64,000 bases of DNA, from positions 9,515,165-9,579,164 of the forward strand of contig OX457047.1 of the NCBI GenBank assembly GCA_949752735.1. The letters run 5' to 3'. Positions 12,425 through 24,378 of this stretch are shown in pieces. Below the pieces are notes generated by a model. It was not told the origin of the DNA, made no database searches, and saw only the letters and a program-made list of their open reading frames with translations. Origin of the DNA: Lumbricus terrestris (lineage: Eukaryota; Annelida; Clitellata; Crassiclitellata; Lumbricidae). Made by a program: the position numbers and the translations under genes. Every line of letters begins with the position of its first letter. The first letter of the stretch is position 1.

Positions 12425-12680
12425 CAGACATGTAACAAAATTACATGGCATTGGTATTGTAATCAAATTAAATGACGCCGGTTATGTAACCAAATTACAT
12501 GGCATTGGTAATGTAACTAAATTAAATTACGCCGGTAATGTAATGAAATTACATGGCATTGGAACCAACATTAAATTATGACGATAATGTAACAAAATTA
12601 AATGACACCGGTAATGTAACAAAATTAAATGATGCTGGTAATGTAACAAAATTGAATGGCATCGGTAATGTGGCACAATC
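12425..12680. repeat. Minisatellite, period about 27 bp
   Basis: Units of the form 'ggtaatgtaacaaaattaaa' plus 'tgacacc', alternating 'attacatggcattgg' and 'aaatgacgccgg' types. About nine units. Confidence 0.75.
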
Positions 12681-12868
12681 ATAATTTTAAATTGCTCCCA
12701 AAGCTGCACCTAAAGCTTTCTCAACAGCTTATCCGCCATACATGTAGGCTATCTCTGTGTTTATAAGTGGACCAGTTTCTAGATTACAAAATCATGTAAG
12801 TCTGAATTACGGATGAGTTTGTTGCTATAGTGCTTCAGTTTAATGATATAAAAAATAACAATATACAT

Positions 12869-13095
12869 TTGTTTGTATGTGCACTTGTCATAGCGCCCCT
12901 TCAAGTTCACTACTCAGAGGCGCTCCCGACTACAGCGTTTACACTGCATCGGAGTTCCACGCCGAAGCGCTGAGCAATTGCGAGTGAAGGATTTGCCCAA
13001 GGTTCCTACGTGGTGACTTGAGGGGGATTCGAACCTGCAACCCTCCGACTGCAAGGCAAAGAACATATCCATTACACCACTGCACCACACAAATA
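12869..13095 (-). mobile_element. tRNA-derived SINE-1, antisense
   Basis: On the minus strand: tRNA-like head with A-box tggtgtaatgg, B-box ggttcgaatcc, then the body, then the LINE-like tail ggagcgcctctgagtag and gaacttgaaggggcgct, ending in gtgcacatacaaac. Copies at 16233, 25996, 34432, 36965, 38463, 39438 and 40497 define the family. Confidence 0.85.
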
Positions 13096-13239
13096 TACAC
13101 ATGGAATGAGTCTATATTTATGTGTTGAATCAGAGGACTACTGTCAGATGATGGACATGTGGCTAACAGGAAATCACAAAGCAGATCTATCAGATACTAG
13201 CAACGCACTATGTCATACATATATTATACACATTACTCT

Positions 13240-13420
13240 GCTCTTAGACAGCACCATGCTTTCTCTGTAATTGACCCCATGGTACGGAATTGGCTCCCAC
13301 TGTCTCTACGCCGTATGCCTATGGTTTATTGCAGCCTTAAAACCGTCCTCGATCTGCCCAGGTTGCATCGGGAGCGCTTCTGAGTATTTATAAATAATTT
13401 ATTTGTTATATAAATAAAAT
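13240..13420 (+). pseudogene. LINE 3' end, sense
   Basis: Reads HHAFSVIDPMVRNWLPLSLR...LKTVLDLPRLHRERF then stop, the same C-terminus as in the 48-kb LINE (AFSVVGPITWNGLPVELR). AT-rich tail follows. Truncated insertion. Confidence 0.6.
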
Positions 13421-13429
13421 TAAATAGCC

Positions 13430-14340
13430 TAACTGCAACTAACTCTGCAGAACAATGTCTACATTTCGGCCCTGGTCACACAACCTCAATGCGCCACTTA
13501 TGCCTCCATCCCACTGCGTGACCCAGACAATAAAAAAAGATGTAACTGAGATACGGCCACAATTGAAGGACCCACATCATCACATGCAGAGCGACTCCGA
13601 GGCATACAAAAAGAGAAACATGCAGAGAGAGAGAGACGGATACAAATATTAAATACAAATCCAGAGAAAGATGGAGTTAGAAATTATTGCTTGCCGACTT
13701 CATTTATTTATTTAAAATGATTACACTATTATATTGGCTAGTAGCCTAATCGGACTTTTCCCTGTCTCTTTTGAGACCATTGTAGTCGAGATTGTACTAC
13801 TGTCTATTTCTAATGTCTACTTCAAGCTTTACTGACTGTTGCAATAGGTTGCATTGAAAATCTTTCATTGGTTGATTGATTGTTTGCTTGATTGATTAAT
13901 TGACAGATTGATCGATTGATTGAAGTGAGTTTGGATAATATACTACATTGCTATATAATTATTATGAATCTGGGAGTGGTGGGAATCCTTACGAGCAAAC
14001 AACTTATTCGGTGGCATTCAGCAGAGTCTGCTCAGCCAGAACAAACCCATGACCACTGGCTGGATCAAGGACCCAATACTTATACACTGTCAAAAATAGG
14101 TCACTGTGTTGCAACCTGCGCAGAGTTGAGTCACAGTCCATAAGAACAGTCTGAAGGAGGTCTAAGCTCGGACGTCAGATGCTCAGATGTGTGGCAGAGC
14201 AGTGGTTAAAGCAGGTGTCGTTTGGATTGGGAATTGGAAGGTAGAGGATCAGACGAGTCTGGGAAGGAATTCATGAAGAGGTGAGACTTCAGATTTGAGT
14301 GGAAAGTCCGAGGGGTGGTTGGTAGAGGAGACTAAGGAAG
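13430..14340. other. No recognised gene
   Basis: AT-rich DNA with (ATTG)-type repeats at 13867-13920. 14150-14340 may be degraded 5' sequence of the following LINE, but no domain could be read. Confidence 0.4.
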
Positions 14341-14348
14341 ATGAGTAG

Positions 14349-16232
14349 TACTGGGAGAGTCTGATTGCCCGTGACTCGAAGAATAGTCGGCGGCTCTGGA
14401 ACGATCTGTCAACCATCTTAGTCAGATCGCGGTGCTCACAAGGACCAACGTTTCCACCTGAGGATTTCCTTCGACACCTGCTAGAGAAAGTTTCAGATGT
14501 CCGCAGGGATACTGAGGGTGCAGCTCCACCAGAGTACTCTGAAACGCAATGTCGCTTTGAAAGGTTCGAGCAGGTGACAGAGTCTGAACTAAAAGCGCTT
14601 CTTCTGTCTTCACCATCAAAAACATGCAAGCTTGACCCCATACCGGCTTTTCTCCTGAAGCCTGAAGGAGTTTATAAATGAGCTGCTACCATTCCTGGCT
14701 CAGCTCTGCAAAGCCTCATTAGCGGAGGGATGCCTACCGGAGAGTCAAAAACGCGCCATCATACGGCCAGAGATCAAAAAGCCTGGACTCGATCCGGACA
14801 ACATCAATAACTACCGTCCAATTTCCAACCTGACGTTCCTCTCTAAGATCATCGAGAAGGTAGTAGTTAGACAATTAGTGCCATACTTGGAATCGAGTAA
14901 CCTCATGCCTAAGTTACAATCAGGGTTCAGGAAGGGTCATTCAACCGAAACCGTTCTCCTTCGGCTCATCTCTGATGTCTGTGATGCCATCGATGCTGGA
15001 CATGTCACGCTGCTTGCGCTCCTTGATGTCAGCGCAGCGTTCGACACCGTAGATCATGGCATCTTGCTAACGAGATTGCGAACATCATTCGGAGTCGTCG
15101 GACAGGCCCTTCAGTGGGTTCATTCCTTTCTCAGTGGACGTCAAATGATGGTGGTCGTCGGCTCTGGAAATTCATCATGGGCGCCTGTAACATTCGGTGT
15201 CCCTCAGGGCTCAGTCCTTGGGCCGCTGCTATACGTGCTATACACAGCCGATTTGACAAGGATCATCTCTGCTCTTGGAGCCCGGGTCCACCAATATGCC
15301 GATGACGCTCAACTGTACTTAACTTGCCACCTGTCTGATGCACTGGCCTGTGTGTCAAAAATGCGGGAAATTGTTAAAGAAGTACAGACCTGGATGTCCT
15401 CCAACCGGCTGAGGCTGAACCCGGACAAAACGGAATTCATATGGCTGGGCACAGGCCGGGCACGCTCAAGGATTGATGCTCAGGCGAATGAGGCGGCGTT
15501 CCCAAACTGGAAGACCAAGCGTGTTGTTCGGGACTTGGGAGTACTGCTGGATGAAGACCTATCCATGGATCAGCATGTCGGATCGCTCTGCAGGTCTTGC
15601 TTCTACCAACTGCGCCAGATCAGAGTCATTCGGCGCAATCTATCACATGAAGCCGCTGCCACTCTTGTCCACTCGTTTGTGCTGAACCGACTGGATTTCT
15701 GCAATGCCGTCCTCGCTGGTCTCCCAAACTACCGGATACGCCAGCTTCAGTCTGTCCTCAACTGCGCCGCCCGAGTCGTCGCTGATTTGCCCAAATTCTC
15801 GCATATATCAGCATATATGCGTGACACGCTGCACTGGCTTCCGGTCGAAGACAGAACAACATTCAAGATCATCGTTATGGGACGAGCGTCAGTGGTTGGC
15901 CTGGCACCAGAATACATTAGGGAACTTTGTATTCCCGTCTCCAACCAACCAGGTCGTCGGTCTCTGCGCTCTGCGACTCGTGAGGACTTGATAGTCCCAC
16001 GCTCCCGTACAGTGATGCGGACACGCCGCGCCTTCTCGTGTATTGGACCTTCATTCTGGAACAGTCTTCCATTGGCAATTCATGATGCTGCGTTGCGTGT
16101 TTCTCATGAAACATTCTCAAAGTTAATTAAGTCGCACTTGTTCAGAACTGCCCGGCAGCTGCGTTAAGCGCCTTCGTGAGGTTATTGTAAGGCGCTATAT
16201 AAATGTTCATATACATACATACATACATACAT
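14349..16232 (+). mobile_element. LINE-A (CR1/L2-like), near-complete reverse-transcriptase region
   Basis: A LINE with one frameshift. 14349-14681 reads ARDSKNSRRLWNDL...SKTCKLDPIPAFLLKPEG, the linker and start of the RT domain. The reading then continues in another frame from about 14668 to the stop at 16165-16167. The break sits at a local repeat, 'cctgaagcctgaag'. The 3' UTR is short (gcgccttcgtgagg, ggcgctatataaatg) and ends in (CATA)n. No endonuclease domain or ORF1 is visible upstream, so the copy is 5'-truncated. Confidence 0.9.
14668..16167 (+). pseudogene. LINE-A reverse transcriptase ORF
   Basis: Open for 499 codons before TAA; the first internal Met is at 14878. Counting from that Met, the RT signatures are QSGFRKGHST (residues 14-23), LLDVSAAFDTVDH with the motif-A Asp at 50, GVPQGSVLGPLL (107-118, motif B) and YADD (140-143, motif C). 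The thumb/C-terminal region has LNPDKTEFIWLG and SFWNSLPLAIHDA. The enzyme would copy element RNA at a nicked chromosomal target. The catalytic residues are intact, but the N-terminal part is out of frame and no endonuclease is present, so this copy is dead as an autonomous unit. Upstream reading NNYRPISNLTFLSKIIEK is standard for CR1/L2-type LINEs; the exact clade is inferred. Confidence 0.88.
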
Positions 16233-16445
16233 GATGCTGGGCACGGTGATGTAGTGGTGACTTCAGTGCCTTGGAGCTGGAAGGTTGCAGACTCGAATCC
16301 ACCTCAAGCTGCAGCGTAGGAACCTTGAGCAAGTCCTTCACTCACAATTGCTTGTGAACCTCAGCATGAAACTCCGATGCAGTGTCCACACTGTAGTCGG
16401 GAGCGCCTCTGAGTAGTGAACTTGAAGGGGTGCTACAGCAAATGC
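16233..16445 (+). mobile_element. SINE-1 inserted at the LINE-A tail
   Basis: Head gggcacggtgatgtagtggt (A-box) and gactcgaatcc (B-box), then the body and the tail gggagcgcctctgagtag plus gaacttgaaggggtgct. It begins directly after the (CATA)n end of LINE-A. Confidence 0.85.
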
Positions 16446-16449
16446 AAGA

Positions 16450-19440
16450 AATAAAAAAATGATGATGGATGACTGGTAATAATTGTAAGAAAACAGAAAA
16501 GTGCAGAATTCAGGAGAAAGATCGTCCCAGAGAATTGGTGCAGTGTTGGATATGTAGGTCAGCCAGCAAAATGTACTATTGTATTGTATTGTACCATTGT
16601 ATTGTATTTAAACATTTATAGAAGCACATCGAGCTCAGTACGGCTGAGGTAGCTACGACCCCGTGCTGTCTGTCCACGCCCCTACTAAACAAACATGCTT
16701 CCAGAAGAATGCCTGACTTGGACACAGAACTGTAGGCTACAAATGATGTGTGACAGCAACATTGAGCAATAGAATGCATTGTATATAGGGATTGCAGGAT
16801 ATTTACATAGTGTCCCTTAAAGACAGCGATTCAGAAGTTTACCTGACTGATCAGAGGCGAAGAGAGGAAAGCATGATGCCGGGCAAGGTCAGTATTCATA
16901 CGTATACAGACGGACAGTATCAAAGCAAGACCTGGGGTCGAACTGTGGATGTGTGTGCATGCCTGTTTGTCAAACCCAGACACTCACACCCAATAATAAT
17001 ATCAGACCTACCTTAAAAGTAACAGCCACCTAACACACACTAACTAGTGTGGCTTCAATGCTACACATAAGTTGTCTGGTGACAGTGCACATTCATTGCT
17101 TTCTGATGAGAGATAATTTATTTGATTTACTTCACAGAGTCTTATCAATGATTCTGCATTGAGGCCAATGACCCTTCAGACAAAATCAGTAGATCTATAT
17201 GCTGTTATTTTTTATAACACTATTTTAATTTTGAATCTCCCAAGGTACTTAATTAAGATACCATTTAAGAGCTCAGAGGAAATGTCCAATCTCTGGATAT
17301 GCTTAACCACATCAAATTTATTATAATATTAAACTATAATCAAACCAATTATTATCTATTATAATTATTATCCTTATTATTATTATCATCATCATTATTA
17401 TCATTGTTATCATTATGTTACTATTAGTACATGTGTTAACATCATTATTTTCATCATTGTTGCTAATGTTGATGTTGCTGTATTGTGGTTGTTTTAGGCA
17501 ATTTTAAATAATTAATTACCTGGAGCAGATTGTACAAACTTCGGATATTAAGATTATATTTATTCACTTGTACAACTAACCATCTTTCTAATCAAAAGTC
17601 AAAAAAGCACACACACCCTTGTGAGCCTTCCAAGGTGAGGATGGATCTGTGAACAAAGCAGCCAGGCTATTGCAGACATGATGTCATACAGTGATGATGA
17701 GTAAGCTGGTGTACCTGATGCGGTCATAAATGGTGCTCAGCCATTTCAAAGATTTACATTTGCATAAGATCTATACAAAGGTATTTCCTGTCCAGCCCCA
17801 GCAAAAGAAAATAATTTTAAAAACCCACATAGTCATTTGAATGGAGACCACAGCTGCACGTCAGAGGCATTGTGAAGCTGCTGGCCAGTTTGAAGAACTC
17901 ATTGTGACACCAACAAATGGAAACGATTTTAAATTGTTGATACAGTCAACCGGCAAAGATTAGTAACAACGCCGTAACTGCCCATTGTAAGAAACGGAAA
18001 TGTTCCGTCATAGCATGAATAGTATAGCAATCCGAATGGCTACCAGCCAAGCAAAACAACTGATCAAATGAAGCAAACAGTGCACGCTACACCGCTGACC
18101 AGTCAGTCAGTCAGTCAGCAAGTGATTTAATGCCTCACGACCTCACAACGCAGCGTTTGACTCAAAAGATTCGTGTAGAAGCATCTAGACGTTTCATTGG
18201 TCCACTCTGTCACAAAGCGGTTCATGAAGCAGCTGCTAAATTTAGTAGCAAGCACGCACATCAGCCCCCGAGACAACACGACGCTTCCAGTTAAGCGGCA
18301 AAAGACCCGGCCAACATTTAGAGATGCATAACCGCCTGTCAACATCTTAGACATTATTATTATTAATGGTGTTTTTTCGACTGCAGGGTGTTTTGGCCCA
18401 AATCTACTGCTATTCAGGTACAGGCGCTAGGCTACTATTCTGCTGCAAATTATATCGATATCCCTTGAGTTTGGTATTACATACATTTAGGACATAAAAT
18501 AAACACCAATTGCTGGTTCATGAAACGCTTTTCATAATTGCACCTTTTACATAAATCTGTAGCCATGAGATACATTTTACATGGAAACACCTTATGCCGT
18601 TCTTTTATGACTTAATTCACCAATATTTTTACAAAACAGTTTAAGCATAATTGCGCTTAAATGCATTAGGCCTACTTGTTCTTGGCTCAACTTTCATCAA
18701 ATAATTATTCAAATTTGCATCTATAGGTGCCTCCTGCCTTTCTTTTACAACACATTCTACTTAAGTATTAGTTAAACGAATTTACTAACAAGTCTAACAT
18801 GCTAAATAGGCCAACCAATATTTGGAATTTTTGCGACATTATTTTTTAACTAATATTATTTATTACAAGCATTTCTAACATGCGCAAATTAAGTCACAGA
18901 GAAATGCAAATCCGAGGCACAGAAACAACTTCAAGAAGTGTTGTCTTCTCATTTTTGGCCAATTAGCTGAACGTTCAATTACACTCTTGCAACAAAAAAT
19001 GACTATAATTATTTGGCCACAAAATCTTATGTTATTTGGCTACACGCCCAATTATTTCAATATCTCTGACTATTTTTACTACAGCACAGCTGCCATGTGA
19101 TTGTTTTTTTTACACAAATAGATATCACAGCCGTCTAAAAATGTCCTTGCTCCAATACACAGGCGAGTATAAGCCAGTGGGAGGTGACAAAAAGTCTATT
19201 TACCATAGGTTTACTTTCACTGCCGCTCTAGATCCTTACTTCGATCTACTGAGATTACTTTGGCAAAGGCAACAGCATAAATGCACATTTAATAATAAAA
19301 TAATCTACAACACAAGTGTCTAATGGTATGCACCTAAAATCTAGTGGTTTCTAGGTATCAACTGAACGAAGCCAAGATCATGTTAATACCCAGAGAGTCA
19401 GCCCATTAGGCCTACAACTGGAAGGCAACTCATGGTTGAA
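16450..19440. other. No recognised gene
   Basis: AT-rich DNA with short ATT repeats (17340-17425) and CAGT repeats near 18098. 16575-16700 may be an old LINE tail (attgtattgtattgta). No splice-flanked exon could be supported. Confidence 0.4.
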
Positions 19441-19442
19441 CT

Positions 19443-19917
19443 TGATGGACCGCTTAAATAGGATATCGATGAACTACGACATGAAAACAAACATAAAGAA
19501 AACAAAGGTGATGAAGATAAGTAAGAGATGAGAAGATACAGTAAACATGACATTAAGTGGGGAGGAAATAGAACAGGTGAAGAAGTTCTGCTATCTGGGA
19601 AGTGTGGTTACAGAGGATGCATGGTGCCACGTGGAAATAAAAAGATTAGCTATGGGAAAAGATGCATTCTACAAAAGAGGGGAGCTACTCAGAGGCAGTC
19701 TAAACATGAAGCTGAAGAAGAGAATGGTGAAGACACTGGTGAGGAGTGTTGTCCTGTACGGCTCGGAGACATGGACAATGCGGCAAGAGGACATAAAACG
19801 ACTAGAGGTCATTTAGAAGTGGATCTGGCGCAGAATGGAGAGAATCAGCTGGGTGGAGCGAAGAACGAATGAGAAAATCTTACAGTTGATGGAAGAAAAT
19901 AGGTCACTGATGGGCAC
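19443..19917 (+). pseudogene. Second LINE family, RT region, 5' part of a split copy
   Basis: Reads LMDRLNRISMNYDMK...KKTKVMKIS, one stop, then LSGEEIEQVKKFCYLGSVV, VRSVVLYGSETWTMRQEDIKRLEVI, a stop (TAG), and KWIWRRMERISWVERRTNEKI...ENRSLMGT. This is the palm/thumb and C-terminal part of an RTE/BovB-like or related RT. The frame is cut at 19917 by the 4.9-kb element. Removing that element with one 8-bp repeat joins it in frame to 24835. Confidence 0.8.
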
Positions 19918-20512
19918 CAGTGCTTAAAGTGTGGAAAAATAAGTGCCTGGACGCCCATTGCCTCTCCAAAAGAAGTGCCTGGACGCCCCTTACCTTTCCA
20001 GTCTGTGCTCGCCAATAGACCTTTTCACGCGGGAAATTTTTGTGATCTTTGGTAAATCAGGTTGTGCGTGCGCACTCCGGTGTAGGGCAAAAAGAGGTTT
20101 TGTGTGTGGCAAAGCTGTCATCTTAGTTATCGTTGAAATTCATTAATTTAAAATTTCATAGTATTTATCTTTGAATACAAAAGCTAGAGAACGATATTTA
20201 TTCAAGCTTGGAAGTATTGGGTTGCAAGTGGACGGTGGTGACCCATACATTGAGGAAATGGATTGCATCGAATTCATGGACGCATGCACGTTACTCGACC
20301 GGGTAAGATTAACTGTTGTTATTGTAATGTTCTGTAAATTGTTTGTTGTTCCCAATCATATTGATGTAAGCCCACAATGTGATGCTTGGTCTTGGTGGAC
20401 AATCTAAAGATTTTGTTATAGCCTACAGGATCTTTGATCAAAATGTCACTGGTTATCAGAAAATTTTAATTTGCATTAGGCCTACATGCATGGTATAAAT
20501 ATAGTCAAGATC

Positions 20513-21061
20513 AGGGCCAGCCTTAAACACAGGCAAAACAGGCAGTTGCCTATATAGGGTGCAACAATCTAGGGGCGCCATTTCCCCGAAAACGTGTTTG
20601 ACAGTCTTAGATTTTTAATTTCTTGGCGTTTTTCAATTCCAATTATTTTCATTTTCAAGACATTTCCAGAGTTTAATCTACTAACAGCCGTATCGTGGAA
20701 TTCTATTATCTACTAAACTAGTACAGGCTGTCTGTTCTGTTAGTAGTGAAGATGTGTAGCCTATTCTGTGATATGAGTTCTTGTAATTGTTTCAATTGCA
20801 TAATTGTTCACTGTAACCGGTTGCAGTTTGTCAACTGGATTGTTGAATAAACTAAAAAAAATATTAATAAAAACAAATAGGCCTAAGGTGAGTGTAATGC
20901 TCTTGCTTTTTTAAAACTTTTCTGTTGTGACGTGGGGTGGACCATGCAGTAGGGTTCAAACTGCATATGTATGGTTTGCCTGGGGTGCCAAATGCAAGCT
21001 TTGCCTGGGGTGCCAAATGTTTGCTTTGTCTGGGGTGCCATTTTGACTAGGACCGATCCAG
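20513..21061. mobile_element. Nested 8-bp-TSD element, 549 bp
   Basis: Left end cagggccagccttaaaca, degenerate right end (tgactaggaccgatccag). Perfect TSD gtcaagat at 20505-20512 and 21062-21069. Lies in the first intron of the SWIM/YqaJ pseudogene. 'cctggggtgcca' is repeated three times near the right end. hAT-like by ends; no ORF. Confidence 0.75.
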
Positions 21062-22057
21062 GTCAAGATATCTGTATAGTGATTGATTTCTTTTTCCAGA
21101 CTGGGAGAGGTGTGTTCACACATTGCTGCTGTGCTGTTCAAGATCGAGACTACCGCACTACTGCATTACTACCAGAAGTCGTGTACATCTGTGCCGTGCC
21201 AGTGGAACCAATCTTTTATCAGATGAGTAAGTCTTTGAAGTGTGATTATTTGCACGTTTGTCATTGAGCACATAGGTTTTGTGTCTCACCTTTTCATATG
21301 TGCTATGTCATCTTTGAGGATCTGAGATGTTATGTGTAATTTTCAGATACATCGAAAATTTTTATTGTGTACTTGGTCACATTGGATCCTTGAGCTGTAA
21401 TGCCCACAATTGAATGTTCCAAGAAGTGTTAATTACCGATATGTTTAGTTTATTCACCAGAAAGGTAGAAGGTACAAGAGAAAATTTTAGTTAAAAACAG
21501 TGAGATACAAAACTAGCATGCATAAGATGATCAATTCTGTACCGTGTAATCTCATTAGGCTCTTTTGTTCAATAGAACTGTTTACACTTCATTTGGAGGA
21601 ATGGACACAGGACGAAACATTTTGATTTCGATATTATGAAGAAATGGTACAATTAAAAAATTTACTCTTGTACATATAGCAGGCTACTTAATGAATTATT
21701 CAAATCTTAAAATTGACGAATACTTTATTCAGCATTGGTAGATGAGAACTGATGACCTGTCCTCTGGTTTACTTATTTTCATTTTCTTTTAATATATCTA
21801 TACTACAAAGTGTTTTGGTTTGTTATGTCCTTAGGTTAAAAACCAAAGAAAGTATGTGACATCGACTTTGATCAACCGCATCATGGAATTCTAGCACCAA
21901 CCGTAACTCCTCGTCCAGAACACTTGCCTGGTGAACCGAAATCAGAAAAGCCAAACCACACCTCGGCATTCCTGGCAGACTTCAAAGTCTGTGCTCCGGA
22001 CGCTGTGATATTTAATGTGCTAGAACCGAAACTTTGCAGAGTATCTGCTCCTAGGTT

Positions 22058-22335
22058 CAGGGCTGAAAGTGGTTTGGAAAAGTTGTCGGGTCGGACATTG
22101 GCAGACGAGCTGACGCTTTTGAGCCAAAAAATTTCTGACAACCTTTTTTAGTCATTTGCCAAAAAAATTTCTTAAATAAGATCATTTTACCTATTTTTGG
22201 TATATCACAGCCTTTTTAAAAGTCGTTTGCCCACAATTTTTAAACACGCGACCCGGCTGAGACCTGGCGCCAGCAGGTCACGAAAATCAATGCCGAGTCA
22301 CAGACCCCGACAGACCCGGCTCACTTTCTGCCCTG
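22058..22335. mobile_element. Nested 8-bp-TSD element, 278 bp
   Basis: Ends CAGGGCTGAAAGTGG and (inverted) CAGGGCAGAAAGTGAGCC. Flanks cctaggtt (22050-22057) and cataggtt (22336-22343) agree at 7 of 8 positions. Interrupts piece 3 of the pseudogene. Holds the TGAC...T-run...GTCATT module at 22136-22156. Confidence 0.75.
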
Positions 22336-23009
22336 CATAGGTTTACAGTAAACATTGGACAATTGTATAATTATAGTTATGATATGTTTTCAGAAACAGA
22401 ATTGAAACATTTATGCAAAAATACATTTCAGAATTTGGTTGCAACGCAATGGGAAAGCAGTGCACTGGAAGCAACCGCAAGATTGCAGGGTTAGAGTGGC
22501 CTGTGGCATGAATGTCGAAAAGGCCGCATTAGCGAGTCTCTCTTTCACGATGCCATGCATGCACAATCCTCCTAAAAGCCTCCTACAGAAGACCATGCAT
22601 TGCATTTAACCATATAAAAATGCTGCTACAAGGTATGGTCTTGAAAGTGAGAATATGCTCAGCTCTGCACATTTGGCGAAGTTTTCTGATTTACATGTCA
22701 ATCTCAAAATTGAAACCTGTTGATTTTTTAATTAATCCTATAAAATACCCAATCCTGGTTGTACTCCAGACAGGCATGTTACATGTAAGCCAGTATATTT
22801 TGTCTTGGCATCATCCATTTCAATTGAACTTACTCCAAATGTACTGTAGGACTTAAGCTTCAGCTTAAGGCTTTCATTGTGTGTGGCTAGATGTGCTTGT
22901 TCCATAGTTCCTTGAATTTAATTCTGTAGTAGCCTACTGTGATGAAATCTTATTGGTCAAAGAATCAATTACCCCAATGAACTTAGCAACTTTTACGCTT
23001 AAAGTTAGA

Positions 23010-23037
23010 TAATAATAATAATAATAATAATAATAAT
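23010..23037. repeat. AAT microsatellite
   Basis: Short (AAT)n directly beside the SINE-2 fragment, probably its A-rich tail on the opposite strand. Confidence 0.75.
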
Positions 23038-23195
23038 CTTTGTTTATTAACATTCAATCTGACAGACCGCAGAATCATTACAGATACAAGTTATACGAAA
23101 TACGGCCAGCTTCGCACGACACGCAGGTCGGCTACACAACAGGCTCGGTAGCTTAACACTAATGGCCTAAGTACTGGAACGCTGGAAATTCAGGG
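23038..23195 (-). mobile_element. SINE-2, 3' part, antisense
   Basis: Inverted match to the 3' half of the SINE at 37306-37657: cggccagcttcgcacgacac, gcaggtcggctacac, ggctcggtagcttaacacta. The tRNA head is missing. Confidence 0.75.
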
Positions 23196-23827
23196 CATTA
23201 TTTCTTTGAGACATAGAAAGCAAATCGCAGGAAGTGTATTCAGTCCGTGTTTCAATAGACTATTCGTACTATCGGTTTAACAATAAGTGCCAGTTTCCTT
23301 GTAGTAGCTCAGGTCAAGCAGAACAGCGGCTGCTTCCAGGTCCCGTTTCTCTGTAATCTCAGTTTACACCGTTAGTGTCTATCAATAACCTGCCTCAAAC
23401 TTGACTGGCATATGGCTGTAGGCCAAACAGAAGATCATTGGAACATAATCAATGTTCAGTTTGTCATTCTGCTGGTTTACCGGTTAGCAATACAATAAGC
23501 ATATAGGCCCTAGTCTCTGTAAATTTCCCTTTTGAATCTGAAAGATGAACTAATCACAATAAATCTGCCATGTGCAAGTTACTACTCTCTTGTATAATTA
23601 CAAGTTTTGTTGAATAAAATTTTCTGTATAAAAACTTTTTTATTGGCCTTTCCAACAGTTATTTTCTATGTCCTCCCAACAACACAGCCTGCCAAAATGT
23701 CTTATTGATGCTTTCACCATCCAACCAACCCATTCCACCAATCCCCACCATGTAATAAATATAGCTTATCTTCAGACAGTCATATTATAAATTGTCAACA
23801 TTCAACAGTTGATTTTACTTGGAGCTT

Positions 23828-23957
23828 AAGGCCCATCACGTACGAGATCGATAAAAGCACACTAAACGTAAACAAGCATAGACAATTCTTGTAGTGTACG
23901 AATTGTTCATGAACGTTTACGTTTAGCGTGTTTTATAAATCATGACAGGGCCCTTGA
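23828..23957. repeat. Foldback sequence, arms about 60 bp
   Basis: Left arm with gcacactaaacgtaaac and gacaattc pairs with the right arm gaattgttc and gtttacgtttagcgtg around a central ttgtagtgtac. The outer ends aaggcccatca / tgacagggccctt also pair. No TSD identified. Confidence 0.6.
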
Positions 23958-23972
23958 AATGAGCTGTAGTTG

Positions 23973-24378
23973 CCAAAATGGGTACATGTTTTTTATACGA
24001 CCACCAAGACACCAAGAACTAACGTTGCAGCGTTGTTATCTTTCATAAATCCAACTTCTAGTTTGCCGAGAAGCCTTTTGATCGATCCAGCTTCTGTTTA
24101 CGGGCAAGAATTTGTTCGATAAATCCCGTTTCTATTTCGTCAGCAAATATTTTCATCAGTTTTTCATTGAAAATTATTTTTCATCAATCCAGCTTCAATT
24201 TCAGCAGAATATGACTGCACCAACCCTAAAACTAACCCTAACCGACCCTCACGACGCCTAACCTGAGCCCTAACCGACCCTCACGCGCTAAATCCCGCTT
24301 CTATTTCGTGAGGAAATATTTTTCATCGAATTTATAAATTTTTGGTGGTCGTATAAAAAACAAGTACCCCAAAAGGTT
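23973..24378. mobile_element. TIR element of about 400 bp
   Basis: Inverted ends gggtacatg-ttttttatacgaccacc and, opposite, gggtacttg-ttttttatacgaccacc. The interior has repeated 'cagcttctatttcg' and 'gaaatattttcatca' words and two 'ctaaccgaccctcacg' repeats. TSD not resolved; class unknown. Confidence 0.55.

Larger units (their letters stand above)
20171..22860 (+). pseudogene. Decayed SWIM zinc-finger / YqaJ-like nuclease gene inside the 4.9-kb element
   Basis: Exon-like pieces in order: (1) 20171-20309, NTKARERYLFKLGSIGLQ and GGDPYIEEMDCIEFMDAC, then a consensus donor gtaaga at about 20304. (2) 21100-21226, after ttctttttccag: LGEVCSHIAAVLFKIE and SCTSVPCQWNQSF, the SWIM-finger pattern, with an in-frame TGA right before donor gtaagt. 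(3) about 21840-22050, IDFDQPHHGILAP and FLADFKVCAPDAVIFNVLEP. (4) about 22431-22605, LWHECRKGRISESLFHD, the usual start of the YqaJ (lambda-exonuclease-like) domain, with TAG and TAA stops. (5) 22620-22860, NAATRYGLESENMLSSAH and a frameshifted version of the G-A-T-P-D-G motif. Family identity is by remembered motif pattern. Stops and frameshifts make it a pseudogene. Confidence 0.6.
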
